Source of the DNA: Paenibacillus typhae
GTDB lineage: Bacteria > Bacillota > Bacilli > Paenibacillales > Paenibacillaceae
Reading direction: 5' to 3'
NCBI RefSeq assembly: GCF_900099765.1
Contig: NZ_FNDX01000002.1
Span: forward strand, 248,001-312,000
Length of the DNA: 64,000 nt
The translations under genes were made by a program, and so were the position numbers. The first letter of the stretch is position 1. Each line of letters begins with the position of its first letter. Below, in pieces: positions 25,744 through 33,380 of this stretch. Under the pieces are notes generated by a model. It was not told the DNA's origin. It ran no database searches and worked only from the letters and a program-made list of their open reading frames with translations.

Positions 25744-25793
25744 GCAAACAGCGGCAGCTCAGGACTTCATGGTCCGGGGCTGCCGCTGTTTGC
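25744..25793 (+). terminator. Terminator of the MFS efflux gene
   Basis: Perfect 15-bp arms GCAAACAGCGGCAGC (25744-25758) and GCTGCCGCTGTTTGC (25779-25793) with a 20-base loop. It lacks a long T-run. Confidence 0.65.
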
Positions 25794-25820
25794 AATACAA
25801 AGATTCTGTTCATATGGGCT

Positions 25821-26192
25821 TTATGACTCCAAAGCTTTTCCGCATCTCGGGCAAAACTGGTAGGCCGCGTTAGTTACTTTACTGCCGCAATAAGGACAAT
25901 AACTTAGGGCATTATCACTTTCCCGGGACTCATGGTTATGGTGATCCGAATTTGCTGATTGTTGAAAAAAGGTGTCCAGAGGATCAGGCTCTTCATTTCT
26001 GTCTGTAATGTCCATCAGGGACATCCGGTTTTTCCCGGTCGCGTTCTTAAAGTGATATATCCCCTGTACTACAGCTAACCCTACAAAAATGACACCGAAG
26101 GCTACAAAAAATACCGGTGCACCCATCTGCGCTGCTCCTATCGTCCAGAAGACTCCAAAAACTCCTACAGCAATACTCCCTATTGCATTCAT
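25821..26192 (-). CDS. Small membrane protein with C-terminal zinc ribbon
   Basis: A 123-residue protein with two hydrophobic segments (about residues 3-20 and 24-45) followed by a His/Asp/Ser-rich linker and a C-terminal zinc-ribbon YCPYCGSKV...QFCPRCGKALES. This is a common architecture of unknown function in Bacillota. No strong ribosome site was seen before the ATG; GGAAG is present. Copy C of the 28-bp palindrome is about 215 bases upstream. Confidence 0.7.
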   Translation of the reverse strand: MNAIGSIAVGVFGVFWTIGAAQMGAPVFFVAFGVIFVGLAVVQGIYHFKNATGKNRMSLMDITDRNEEPDPLDTFFQQSANSDHHNHESRESDNALSYCPYCGSKVTNAAYQFCPRCGKALES

Positions 26193-26406
26193 GCCGGAAG
26201 GGCCGCGGCCAGGCTTAATGCTTTTCAGCGGAAGTCACCCCTTTCGTCTCAAACTTGCTAATTAAACCGTGAATGGAATAGAAGCCTATCCATTTTCCGC
26301 GCTTTTCAACCAATGTATAATTTTACCTCCGCTTGAATGGATAATCAATTAAAAAAGTTTTGAAATCGTGATTCGCCTTCGGCAAGACACTGGCATGCTA
26401 CATCTT

Positions 26407-26434
26407 AGTTTACATAACATTATATATGTTAACA
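26407..26434 (-). repeat. 28-bp dif-like palindrome, copy C
   Basis: On the minus strand: left arm TGTTAACATAT, centre ATAATG, right arm TTATGTAAACT. The right arm equals that of copy A. It lies in the 281-base gap between the zinc-ribbon membrane protein and the end of the WYL regulator. Confidence 0.6.
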
Positions 26435-26473
26435 TTAGCCGGATTCCATTTCCTTGTCCGGGAATTCCCACTC

Positions 26474-27436
26474 CTAAAAGTACATTTTCTGTAACAGCTT
26501 AATTTTCTCCATTATGTATTCCCTCAGTATTAAGGGCTCCAGAACCTCAATGTCACCTGGCAGCTGCATCACCTTGTCGCAAGCCTGTTCATAGCTGTAC
26601 ATGTTAACGGTCAGAATAAAAGTGTTGTGATCTGTTACGTTATTCAATACCTCCAGCCGGTTAACGAGCTCAGGATGAGGGTTGGCCAACCGGAGAGTTA
26701 CAGGATAATACTCCTCTGCTCTGCAGTTTTGTCTAAAATTTTTCTCCGTACCGCTCCAGTATCCCTCCAGTGAAAAATCCGCAGGAATCGTATACCCTTC
26801 TTCCAGTTGTTCTGCCGCTGTCATCCGTTCACACTTAAACGTACGCAGTCCTTGAGCCGCTTCACAGTAGCCGACCAGATACCATTCCCCCTGCTTTACC
26901 ACAAGCCCGTAAGGCCGCAGCGTCCGGCTGGAACGTTCCCCGTTAACCTTACGGTATTCCACTCTGAGCTTATGAGAGTGCCACAGAGCCGCACGGAGCT
27001 TCTCCAGAAAAGGAATTGCAGGACGCTCGTTCCACCACGGCGTTTCATCAAAGTAAAAGACATTTTTGGCCTTGGTAATATCCTCCCGGTAAGCCGGAGG
27101 CATTGTCTTTTCCAGCTTCAATAGTGCGTTCTTAAGCTTCAGCGTGGATTCCTTCTGCAGGCCCTGATGAAACCCCAGACCGGTTAAATAAAGATGGATC
27201 AGCTCATCCCCGTTCAACTGGCGCAGATTGACTGTATAGCCCTCCATGAGGGAAATCCCTCCGTTCGGTCCGGTTGTAGTCACGATTGGTATTCCGGCTT
27301 CCGCCAGCACATCGATATCCCTGTATATGGACCGGACGGAGGTTTCCAGAGCAGCTGCCAGCTCATTTGCCTTGATTTTCCCCCGGGATTCAATCAGCAG
27401 CATAATAGCAATTAACCGGTGTACACGCACAGCCAT
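26474..27436 (-). CDS. YafY-type regulator with HTH and WYL domains
   Basis: A 320-residue transcriptional regulator. An N-terminal winged helix (RVHRLIAIMLLIESRGKIKANELAAALETSVRSIYRDIDVLAEAGIPIVTT, about residues 4-53) precedes a WYL domain (about residues 140-225, with LRVEYRKVNGERSSRTLRPYGLVVKQGEWYLVGYCEAAQGLRTFKCERM) and a C-terminal WCX extension. WYL domains bind ligands or nucleic acid. It could control the divergent Gfo/Idh/MocA gene 285 bases away. GAGAGG precedes the ATG. Confidence 0.87.
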   Translation of the reverse strand: MAVRVHRLIAIMLLIESRGKIKANELAAALETSVRSIYRDIDVLAEAGIPIVTTTGPNGGISLMEGYTVNLRQLNGDELIHLYLTGLGFHQGLQKESTLKLKNALLKLEKTMPPAYREDITKAKNVFYFDETPWWNERPAIPFLEKLRAALWHSHKLRVEYRKVNGERSSRTLRPYGLVVKQGEWYLVGYCEAAQGLRTFKCERMTAAEQLEEGYTIPADFSLEGYWSGTEKNFRQNCRAEEYYPVTLRLANPHPELVNRLEVLNNVTDHNTFILTVNMYSYEQACDKVMQLPGDIEVLEPLILREYIMEKIKLLQKMYF

Positions 27437-27721
27437 CAGCCTCTCAACCTTAGTTCTTGCCGTTCTTCTGTCAATAAGAGCTTATATATTCAATGTATCA
27501 GACCAAAAGAACGGTTGTAAACAAACATCAGGCAAAGGCTGCGGCCGGATCCGTAACCGTAGATTTCACCGCACTGATCATCTGCCACATTCTATCGTTT
27601 CTATCCATTTCCACTACTCCTCATCGGAAAATATGTGTAAAAGTTCAATCACATTTTTGCCACGCTGTTGTCAACAATAGCTGTTTATTATGGTTGTATA
27701 ACATAAAAGGAGCTGTTAGTT

Positions 27722-28669
27722 ATGAATATTGGGATACTCGGGACTGGGTTTGGGGCTTACCATGCCAGCTTGTACCATCAAACCGGAGTTGCCGGACGTG
27801 TAGTCGTCTTTGGACGAAATGAAGAGAAGCTAAAGAAATTGAAGGAAGAGTTAGGCGTGGAAACCAGCACCTCAATTGAAGAAGTCATTAATGATCCCGG
27901 CCTTGATATCATTGACATATGTCTGCCCTCAGCCTTACATAAACAGTATACTTTGATGGCGCTTGAAGCCGGGAAGCATGTATTCTGTGAAACGCCGGTC
28001 TGCCTGACAGCCGAGGATGCTTTAGCCATGAAGCGCGCTGAAACCCATTATGAAAAAAGAGTGCTGGTCAACCAGTTCATCAAATTCGACCCGGCCTATC
28101 AATATCTCTATGAAGCCGTTCAGCAAAAGAAATACGGACGGTTGTTAAAAGTGAGTCTGATCCGGGAAACCCCTCCTTTGTGGGGCAATCTGGGACTGAA
28201 CAGCATTACGACCAACCTGATGATTCATGAGCTGGATTATATTAATTGGCTGTTGAATGGCGCAGCTGTGACGAGTGTATGGGGTACACAGGACGCAGAA
28301 GCAGGCCAGGCACTGGTACAGGCCACCTTTAACACACCGCAGATTAATGCGCAGGTTACTGCAGTCTCTTTAATGCCGTCGGCCTATCCGTTTACTGTAG
28401 GATATGAGGCTTATTTTGAGCATGCCAAGCTTGAATTTTATGAAAAAGATGATATGCAGGGCGGCATCGATACAGCTCTTTACGTATATGGCCAAGCCGG
28501 CCGGCAGGAGATCCTGCTGGACAAGATCAACCCTTATGAGCAAAGCCTGCGGCATGCTCTGGAATGCTTCAGGGACGGAACAAAATCCGTACTTTCGCTG
28601 AATCATGCCCTGTCTGCTATCAACACTGCATTTGAGCTAAAAAAACGATTAACAGAATTACTCCACTAG
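27722..28669 (+). CDS. Gfo/Idh/MocA-family oxidoreductase
   Basis: A 315-residue NAD(P)-dependent oxidoreductase. The N-terminal Rossmann domain begins MNIGILGTGFGAYHASLY, and the usual EKP motif reads CETPVCLTAEDA near residue 90, so the conserved Lys is replaced by Thr. The His of NLMIHELDYINWLL near residue 170 is in the expected place for the catalytic region. The missing Lys may mean altered catalysis. Substrates in this family are usually sugars or inositols. AAGGAG is ten bases before the ATG. It is divergent from the WYL regulator. Confidence 0.85.
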   Translation: MNIGILGTGFGAYHASLYHQTGVAGRVVVFGRNEEKLKKLKEELGVETSTSIEEVINDPGLDIIDICLPSALHKQYTLMALEAGKHVFCETPVCLTAEDALAMKRAETHYEKRVLVNQFIKFDPAYQYLYEAVQQKKYGRLLKVSLIRETPPLWGNLGLNSITTNLMIHELDYINWLLNGAAVTSVWGTQDAEAGQALVQATFNTPQINAQVTAVSLMPSAYPFTVGYEAYFEHAKLEFYEKDDMQGGIDTALYVYGQAGRQEILLDKINPYEQSLRHALECFRDGTKSVLSLNHALSAINTAFELKKRLTELLH

Positions 28670-28727
28670 CGGCCAGGCAGACTTTATGAGGATATTTAGA
28701 TTTCATTGTCTGTGTTTCGTTATTTCC

Positions 28728-28753
28728 GGGAGGGGTCGCCCCCCTTCCTTTTT
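28728..28753 (+). terminator. Terminator of the Gfo/Idh/MocA gene
   Basis: GGGAGGGG (28728-28735), loop TCGCC, CCCCTTCC (28741-28748), then TTTTT. Confidence 0.75.
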
Positions 28754-28840
28754 CATGTTTTATTGTAGATAGGGAGACGAGAAGTGTGTATGAAGAGTAG
28801 TATGTCAAAGTGCGTAATGTTTTTTTGGGCTTTACTAATG

Positions 28841-28860
28841 TGAATTTTTCATATGTTGAA
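28841..28860 (+). repeat. 20-bp direct repeat, copy 1
   Basis: TGAATTTTTCATATGTTGAA, identical to 33361-33380. Some further similarity lies upstream of both copies (CCCTTCCTTT followed shortly by CATGT, about 100 bases before). Confidence 0.8.
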
Positions 28861-28942
28861 TTAAGGTAAATAATGAGAATAATCGTTTGAGGGTATGCAC
28901 TTTAGATAGGAATATTATGGTATTCTATTTGTCGACAGACAT

Positions 28943-28970
28943 CATTAACATATTTATTGTTATGTTAACT
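28943..28970 (+). repeat. 28-bp dif-like palindrome, copy B
   Basis: Left arm CATTAACATAT, centre TTATTG, right arm TTATGTTAACT. It is in inverted orientation to copy D, 64 bases away. Confidence 0.6.
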
Positions 28971-29033
28971 TAATGGGATGAAATTGTTCATTCCTTACCT
29001 CCATTTTCCAATTAGCTCCATTTAAGCAAGAAA

Positions 29034-29061
29034 GGTTAACATAACAATGGCTAAGTTAACC
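29034..29061 (-). repeat. 28-bp dif-like palindrome, copy D, over the transporter stop codon
   Basis: On the minus strand: left arm GGTTAACTTAG, centre CCATTG, right arm TTATGTTAACC. The outer seven bases of the arms (GGTTAAC/GTTAACC) are perfectly inverted. The TAA of the AbrB-type transporter (29056-29058) lies within it. Confidence 0.6.
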
Positions 29062-30159
29062 TGTTGCAGAAGCCTCTCTCTTCTTCCTCCGGAAAACCAG
29101 CTTGAACAGCGGTGGAACAGCAAAAAAGATAAAAAACGTCCGGAACAGCTGATAACCCGCTACAGTCGGCAGATCGGCCCCCACTTCGTGGGCAATCAGG
29201 CTCATCTGATCCATACCGCCCGGTGCCAGGCTTAACAGCGCAGTAGAAACGGATACCTTATCAAAATAAGCAAACAGCAGGCTCATAATGTAAGCACCGC
29301 TTATCAGCACCACACTGCTTAGAACGGCCAGCAGCAAGGTTACCAGCTTATTATTCAGCCTACGCGGATCGAGCAGCAGCCCTACGAAAACACCTATCAT
29401 CAGCTGGGCTGCATTCAGCAGCAGATCCGGCAACACAGGGCCGGTAAGTCCGCTGAGCTGGAGTACCGAAGTAACCAGCGCCGGGCCAAGCAGATAAGCT
29501 GTCGGAAATTTCAGCTTCTGACCGGCGACGGCACAAAACGTGCAGGCAAAGGCGTAGATAAAGAAATTAGGGAATAACTCCCGGAATGAGGGTGAGACTG
29601 CCGTTACCAGAGGCATAGCCTCTCCCGAACCTGTGCCGGGCCCAAAAAGCGGACTAAATATCAGCAAAGGCACACAAATAATGATCATCATCAGGCGTAC
29701 AACCTGAATAACGGTCACAACCGTGAGATTAACATCCTCTGATTCCTCAGCCAGCACGATCATTTGCGTCAGGCCGCCGGGAATACTGCCTAGCAGAACC
29801 GTTTTATAATTCATCCCAGATATTCTGGAGACAATGACCGCAATTCCTGCACAAAAAAGCAGCAGCAGCCCTGTCAGCAGCAGCATCGACGGCAGCTGCC
29901 CTGCCATTTCCTTCAGTGCAGGTGCGGTCAACGAAAGTCCGATGGTATAGCCGACAATGATCATCCCGCTGTTTCGGAGCGCGCCGGGCCAGGTGTAGTA
30001 CTGCTTATTCAGGTTTGCACCGATCAGTGTAGCGATCATCGGTCCGAGCAGCCATGGAACCGGCAGGCCCAGCACCATAAACAGGCCTCCGCCGGCCAGC
30101 GCAGTGGCCAGTGTAACCGCCATTTTAAGCGGACCCGGAACCGTTGTTGATTCTTTCAT
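29056..30159 (-). CDS. AbrB-type membrane transporter (duplicated AbrB membrane domain)
   Basis: A 367-residue protein with about ten membrane helices in two repeated halves. Each half has the family glycine-rich signature: GLPVPWLLGPMIATLIGA and YLLGPALVTSVLQLSG, and SIPGGLTQMIVLAEE and LAPGGMDQMSLIAHEVGAD. These are often wrongly called ammonia monooxygenase regulators; transport is presumed but the substrate is unknown. The start at 30159 follows a GTGAGG site; the longer frame to 30267 would overlap the GNAT gene. It lies 22 bases downstream of the GNAT gene, so they are probably co-transcribed. Its stop codon lies in palindrome copy D. Confidence 0.82.
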   Translation of the reverse strand: MKESTTVPGPLKMAVTLATALAGGGLFMVLGLPVPWLLGPMIATLIGANLNKQYYTWPGALRNSGMIIVGYTIGLSLTAPALKEMAGQLPSMLLLTGLLLLFCAGIAVIVSRISGMNYKTVLLGSIPGGLTQMIVLAEESEDVNLTVVTVIQVVRLMMIIICVPLLIFSPLFGPGTGSGEAMPLVTAVSPSFRELFPNFFIYAFACTFCAVAGQKLKFPTAYLLGPALVTSVLQLSGLTGPVLPDLLLNAAQLMIGVFVGLLLDPRRLNNKLVTLLLAVLSSVVLISGAYIMSLLFAYFDKVSVSTALLSLAPGGMDQMSLIAHEVGADLPTVAGYQLFRTFFIFFAVPPLFKLVFRRKKREASATG

Positions 30160-30181
30160 GTTAAACCTCACGCCATGTTTG

Positions 30182-30691
30182 TTATTTTTTGACCCGGGCA
30201 GCGTTAACGGTACTGAAGTATTGGCTTGGATTGCCCTGCCGAGAATTGAAGCGTTCCTTGAACTCATTGTTCGTGTACGCCCCGATTACCCTGTGCCAGA
30301 AATTGCGGGCCGGTGTATTCGCGCGGATCTGCGAGACCTTCCAGTCTCCCGGGAACATATCAAACAGCCTGTGTGCTGCCCATGTGCCTACCCCGCTGCG
30401 GCGATATTTCTGCATTACAAAAAATTCCGTCATATAAAACTGCCCTTCCGGGTCCCGCAGCAGGCGGTCCACCAGCGCAAAGCCGGCGATGTTCCCGTCT
30501 GCAGTAAAGAGATAAGCAAATTTATTGTTACCGCTGCTCCAGTAAGCTTCAAGGCCGGGATAGGCCGGAAAATTGCCCTCACGGTCCACCTGAATATCCA
30601 GATAGCGGGTAAAATCATAAAGATAAAACTGCATCAGCCTGCTGATAATCTGCTTCTGCTCCTTGGGAACCAGCTCGATTCCAAGTTCCAT
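30182..30691 (-). CDS. GNAT-family N-acetyltransferase
   Basis: A 169-residue acetyl-CoA-dependent acyltransferase. The acetyl-CoA-binding region is FFVMQKYRRSGVGTWAAHRLFDMFPG (about residues 91-116, the Q/RxxGxG/A motif as YRRSGVG), followed by NTPARNFWHRVIGAYT. ATG 30691 is preceded by AGAGGTGA; GTG 30700 lies too close to that site. The acceptor is unknown. It is first in an apparent two-gene unit with the AbrB-type transporter. Confidence 0.83.
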   Translation of the reverse strand: MELGIELVPKEQKQIISRLMQFYLYDFTRYLDIQVDREGNFPAYPGLEAYWSSGNNKFAYLFTADGNIAGFALVDRLLRDPEGQFYMTEFFVMQKYRRSGVGTWAAHRLFDMFPGDWKVSQIRANTPARNFWHRVIGAYTNNEFKERFNSRQGNPSQYFSTVNAARVKK

Positions 30692-30815
30692 TAGGGTCAC
30701 CTCTGTGCTTCACGTTTTACTACACATCATATAACTTTATGATAAAATAGACAAACGCCGGTATACATACAGCCTATTTTTACTAATCTTGCAAACTCAG
30801 AAGAAGGTGAACGTC

Positions 30816-31898
30816 ATGAGCATCCAAAAAAACAGCGACCGCAAGCATCTGGATCAGCGGGTAGTCCGCATGCCATGGTTTGTCCAGCAGTTCATTGACT
30901 ATAAACGCCCGGATCTTTCCCCCTCCACCCTGCTGGAGTATATCCGGGATTATGAATCCTTTTTCGGCTGGCTCCGGGCTGAGGGATTGTCCGCTGCGGA
31001 CAATAATACAAACATAACCCTGCTTGAGCTGGAGACGCTGCACATGGACAGCATTGTCGGCTACCGCTTGTACCTGACCACCCGTGCTGAAAGTGCCAAC
31101 TCCCGGGTTACGGTATCCCGCAAGCTGTCTGCCCTGCGCTCCCTGTTCCATTATTTGAGCCAGATAGCCGAAGATGAGAACTTTTATCCGCTGCTGAAGC
31201 GCAATATTATGGCCAAGGTTGAAATCAAGCGCATCCACAAGCCTAAAGATACGGCCGCCAAGCTAAAAGGCAAAATTCTCGAAGAAGAGGAGCTGCTGGA
31301 GTTCGTAGGCTACATTTATGAAGGCTATGGGCGGGATGTAGAATCCAACAAACAGGCTTACTATTCGTTCCAGCAGAACCGTGAGCGGGATGCCTGCATA
31401 GCCAGTCTTATTCTGAACTCCGGCCTGCGGGTATCCGAGGTAGTCAATCTGAACATCGACGATCTGGACATCAACAACAAGCTGCTCTACGTGTACCGTA
31501 AAGGCAACAACGATGAAACCTTTAAGACGCCCGTCTACTTCCGGGAGCAAGCCAAAGATGATCTGGCCCAATATATAAGCCTGCGTCAGACCCGTTATAA
31601 AACACCAAAACGTGAAAAGGCCCTCTTTATTGCCCTCCCTAACGGCGCCCAGGAAGGCAAGCGCATGACCAAGCGGGCCATTCAGGAGATGATTATCAAA
31701 TACGCCAAACGCTTTGGCAAGCCTTACCTGACGGTCCATAAGCTGCGCCATTCCTTCGCTACAGACTATTATCTGCAGAATGATATCTACAAGACAAAAG
31801 AGCAGCTTGGACATGCCTCAACAGAAACGACTGAGGTCTATGCCCATCTGACAGACAAAACGATGTCTGAAGCAATCGAGCGCCGTCAGGATAGCTAA
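30816..31898 (+). CDS. xerS: Tyrosine recombinase XerS
   Basis: A 360-residue recombinase whose length, N-terminal extension (DQRVVRMPWFVQQFIDYKRPDLSPSTLLEYIRDYESFFGWL) and central insertion match XerS, the single-protein chromosome-dimer resolvase of streptococci that is also common in Bacilli. The catalytic residues are present: Arg in NSGLRVSEVVNLN (near 208), Lys in YRKGNNDETFKT, His and Arg in VHKLRHSFATDYYL, His in LGHASTETTEVYAHL and Tyr there (near 343). The ATG at 30816 follows GAAGGTGA. In streptococci the target difSL lies just upstream of xerS; here the upstream gap (30692-30815) has only a weak palindrome ATCATA-N6-TATGAT at 30726-30743. Dif-like palindromes lie about 2 kb away. 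Confidence 0.88.
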   Translation: MSIQKNSDRKHLDQRVVRMPWFVQQFIDYKRPDLSPSTLLEYIRDYESFFGWLRAEGLSAADNNTNITLLELETLHMDSIVGYRLYLTTRAESANSRVTVSRKLSALRSLFHYLSQIAEDENFYPLLKRNIMAKVEIKRIHKPKDTAAKLKGKILEEEELLEFVGYIYEGYGRDVESNKQAYYSFQQNRERDACIASLILNSGLRVSEVVNLNIDDLDINNKLLYVYRKGNNDETFKTPVYFREQAKDDLAQYISLRQTRYKTPKREKALFIALPNGAQEGKRMTKRAIQEMIIKYAKRFGKPYLTVHKLRHSFATDYYLQNDIYKTKEQLGHASTETTEVYAHLTDKTMSEAIERRQDS

Positions 31899-31957
31899 GG
31901 TAAGGTTTCTTGTAAGCACTCAGTACTTTTCATATTTAATGCTGGAGGTAATTCTAG

Positions 31958-32830
31958 TTGTCTGATAACCAAGAATATATAAATTCTTCTGCTGAAAATG
32001 AGCTGCTGCGCCTGCGTGCAGACTGCGGGCAATGCTTCGGTCTCTGCTGTGCGGCACTGCCCTTTGCCAAGTCCTCGGACTTTGCGATGGATAAAGCAGC
32101 CGGTCAGCCCTGTCACAACCTGAAGGAAGATTTTCGCTGCGGCATTCATAGCCGGCTGAGGGATTCCGGCATGCGCGGCTGTACCGTCTATGATTGCTTT
32201 GGCGCAGGACAAAAAGTATCCATGATTACCTACAGCGGTGTTGACTGGCGTGAGGCCCCTTCTACAGCGGCCCTGATGTTTGAAGTCTTCCCTGTAATGC
32301 GCCAGCTGCACGAATTGCTGTGGTATATGACCGAGGCGCTCAGCTGGCCTGCAGCGGCTCCTGTTCATGCTGCTATGACAGCTGCAAGGGACACAACTGA
32401 GCAGCTTACGCTGCAGGAGCCCGAGGCCGTGCTAAAGCTCGATATACCGGGTCTTCGCTATGAAATCAATGAGCTGCTGCTGCAGGCAAGCGAGCTGACC
32501 AGGCAGGCCGTCCGCAGCAGCCTGAAGCCTGCGCCGGCGCGCCAGAAAAATTACGGCCGCGGTGCCGATCTGATCGGCGCCCGGATGAAAAAAGCCGATC
32601 TGCGCTGTGTCAGCCTGCGCGGCGCCTACCTGATCGCTGCCGACCTCAGCGGGGCTGACCTGCGCGCAGCCGACCTCATCGGGGCCGATTTCCGGGACAC
32701 AAATATTTGCGGCGCCGATCTTTCCACGAGCCTGTTCCTGACCCAGTTTCAGGTGAATGCCGCCAAGGGAGATGCAGCCACCAGGCTGCCCGCAACGCTG
32801 GCAAGGCCTGATCACTGGTCCAGCCGGTAA
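31958..32830 (+). CDS. Pentapeptide-repeat protein with N-terminal Cys-rich domain
   Basis: A 290-residue protein in two parts. Residues about 18-75 hold a cysteine cluster: CGQCFGLCC, then CHN, CGIH, and GCTVYDCFGAGQ, reminiscent of CxxCxxxCC metal or Fe-S cluster proteins. Residues about 210-265 form eight or so pentapeptide repeats (ADLIG, ARMKK, ADLRC, VSLRG, AYLIA, ADLSG, ADLRA, ADLIG, ADFRD, TNICG, ADLST), a right-handed beta-helix. The start is TTG at 31958, fixed by TGGAGG nine bases upstream; no ATG is available. The function is unknown; pentapeptide proteins sometimes protect gyrase but those repeats are longer. Confidence 0.78.
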   Translation: MSDNQEYINSSAENELLRLRADCGQCFGLCCAALPFAKSSDFAMDKAAGQPCHNLKEDFRCGIHSRLRDSGMRGCTVYDCFGAGQKVSMITYSGVDWREAPSTAALMFEVFPVMRQLHELLWYMTEALSWPAAAPVHAAMTAARDTTEQLTLQEPEAVLKLDIPGLRYEINELLLQASELTRQAVRSSLKPAPARQKNYGRGADLIGARMKKADLRCVSLRGAYLIAADLSGADLRAADLIGADFRDTNICGADLSTSLFLTQFQVNAAKGDAATRLPATLARPDHWSSR

Positions 32831-32864
32831 CCGCACTAGCCACTGGTCTGCTGTTTTTACTTAT

Positions 32865-33212
32865 TCATAGTTTTAATACTAATATACGGTCGCCCTTACT
32901 GGGCGGCTGTGAAGTTACCAGAAACTCGACGTCTTTATCAGATTTATTCAACATTTGATGCGGAACAAGCGGCTGGACCTCTTTTCCCTCCTGTGAATTA
33001 AGGATATATTCAACGCCATCCACTTCCAGCGTAGCCGTACCGGTCAGCACAAAGAAAAATTGCCGGGACTTCTCATGATAATGCCTCACTTCAGCTGTAT
33101 CCGCCGGCATCCGCTCATGGATGATACTAAGATTATCATCCTGGACTAAATGCCAACCGTCACAATCATCTCCCCATTTATAGTGCTCTGCATTATGTTT
33201 GCTTACTTTCAA
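32865..33212 (-). CDS. Cupin-domain protein
   Basis: A 115-residue single-domain cupin. Motif 1 is seen as EVRHYHEKSRQFFFVLTGTATLEVDG (two His, Glu-like positions) and motif 2 as VQPLVPHQMLNKSD, giving a potential metal site. Ligand or activity is unknown. I choose TTG at 33212 as start, eight to nine bases after AAGGAGAG; the open frame extends to an ATG at 33308 but that part overlaps a GC-rich hairpin and has no cupin features. It is downstream of the mobB-moeA unit on the same strand. Confidence 0.8.
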   Translation of the reverse strand: MKVSKHNAEHYKWGDDCDGWHLVQDDNLSIIHERMPADTAEVRHYHEKSRQFFFVLTGTATLEVDGVEYILNSQEGKEVQPLVPHQMLNKSDKDVEFLVTSQPPSKGDRILVLKL

Positions 33213-33256
33213 TTCTAGCTCTCTCCTTTCTATGCATGCCTCATTTACCGCAGTGC

Positions 33257-33295
33257 GGGCGGCGCCGTTTCTCCCTTTAGGGTGTGACGCCGCCC
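33257..33295 (-). promoter_or_regulatory. GC-rich hairpin in the leader of the cupin gene
   Basis: GGGCGGCG (33257-33264) pairs perfectly with CGCCGCCC (33288-33295) around a 23-base loop that itself contains CCCTTTAGGG. No T-run follows, so it may be an attenuator, an RNA-stabilising element or a weak terminator of mobB. Confidence 0.45.
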
Positions 33296-33360
33296 TTCCT
33301 TTCTCCATGTATTAAAAAAGCCGCTGATTAGCATGACTGTGGTTTAATAGCATTCTATTA

Positions 33361-33380
33361 TGAATTTTTCATATGTTGAA
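33361..33380 (+). repeat. 20-bp direct repeat, copy 2, over the mobB stop codon
   Basis: TGAATTTTTCATATGTTGAA, identical to 28841-28860. The mobB TGA stop (33369-33371) lies inside it. Confidence 0.8.

Larger units (their letters stand above)
28670..29055. other. 386-base gene-free, repeat-dense stretch
   Basis: Between the convergent Gfo/Idh/MocA and AbrB-type genes. It holds the oxidoreductase terminator, one copy of a 20-bp direct repeat (28841-28860), palindrome copy B (28943-28970) and most of copy D (29034-29061, running over the stop of the transporter gene). It is strongly AT-rich after 28750. No reading frame with a ribosome site was seen. Confidence 0.7.

Noticed and set aside
29034-29061. 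Integron attC-like site
   Set aside because: The GTTAAC arms resemble GTTRRRY cores only partly, and no integron integrase is present.
30726-30743. Palindrome ATCATA-N6-TATGAT just upstream of xerS as a difSL site
   Set aside because: Only six-base arms, with no extended match to streptococcal difSL as I remember it. The position is suggestive but the sequence evidence is too weak.
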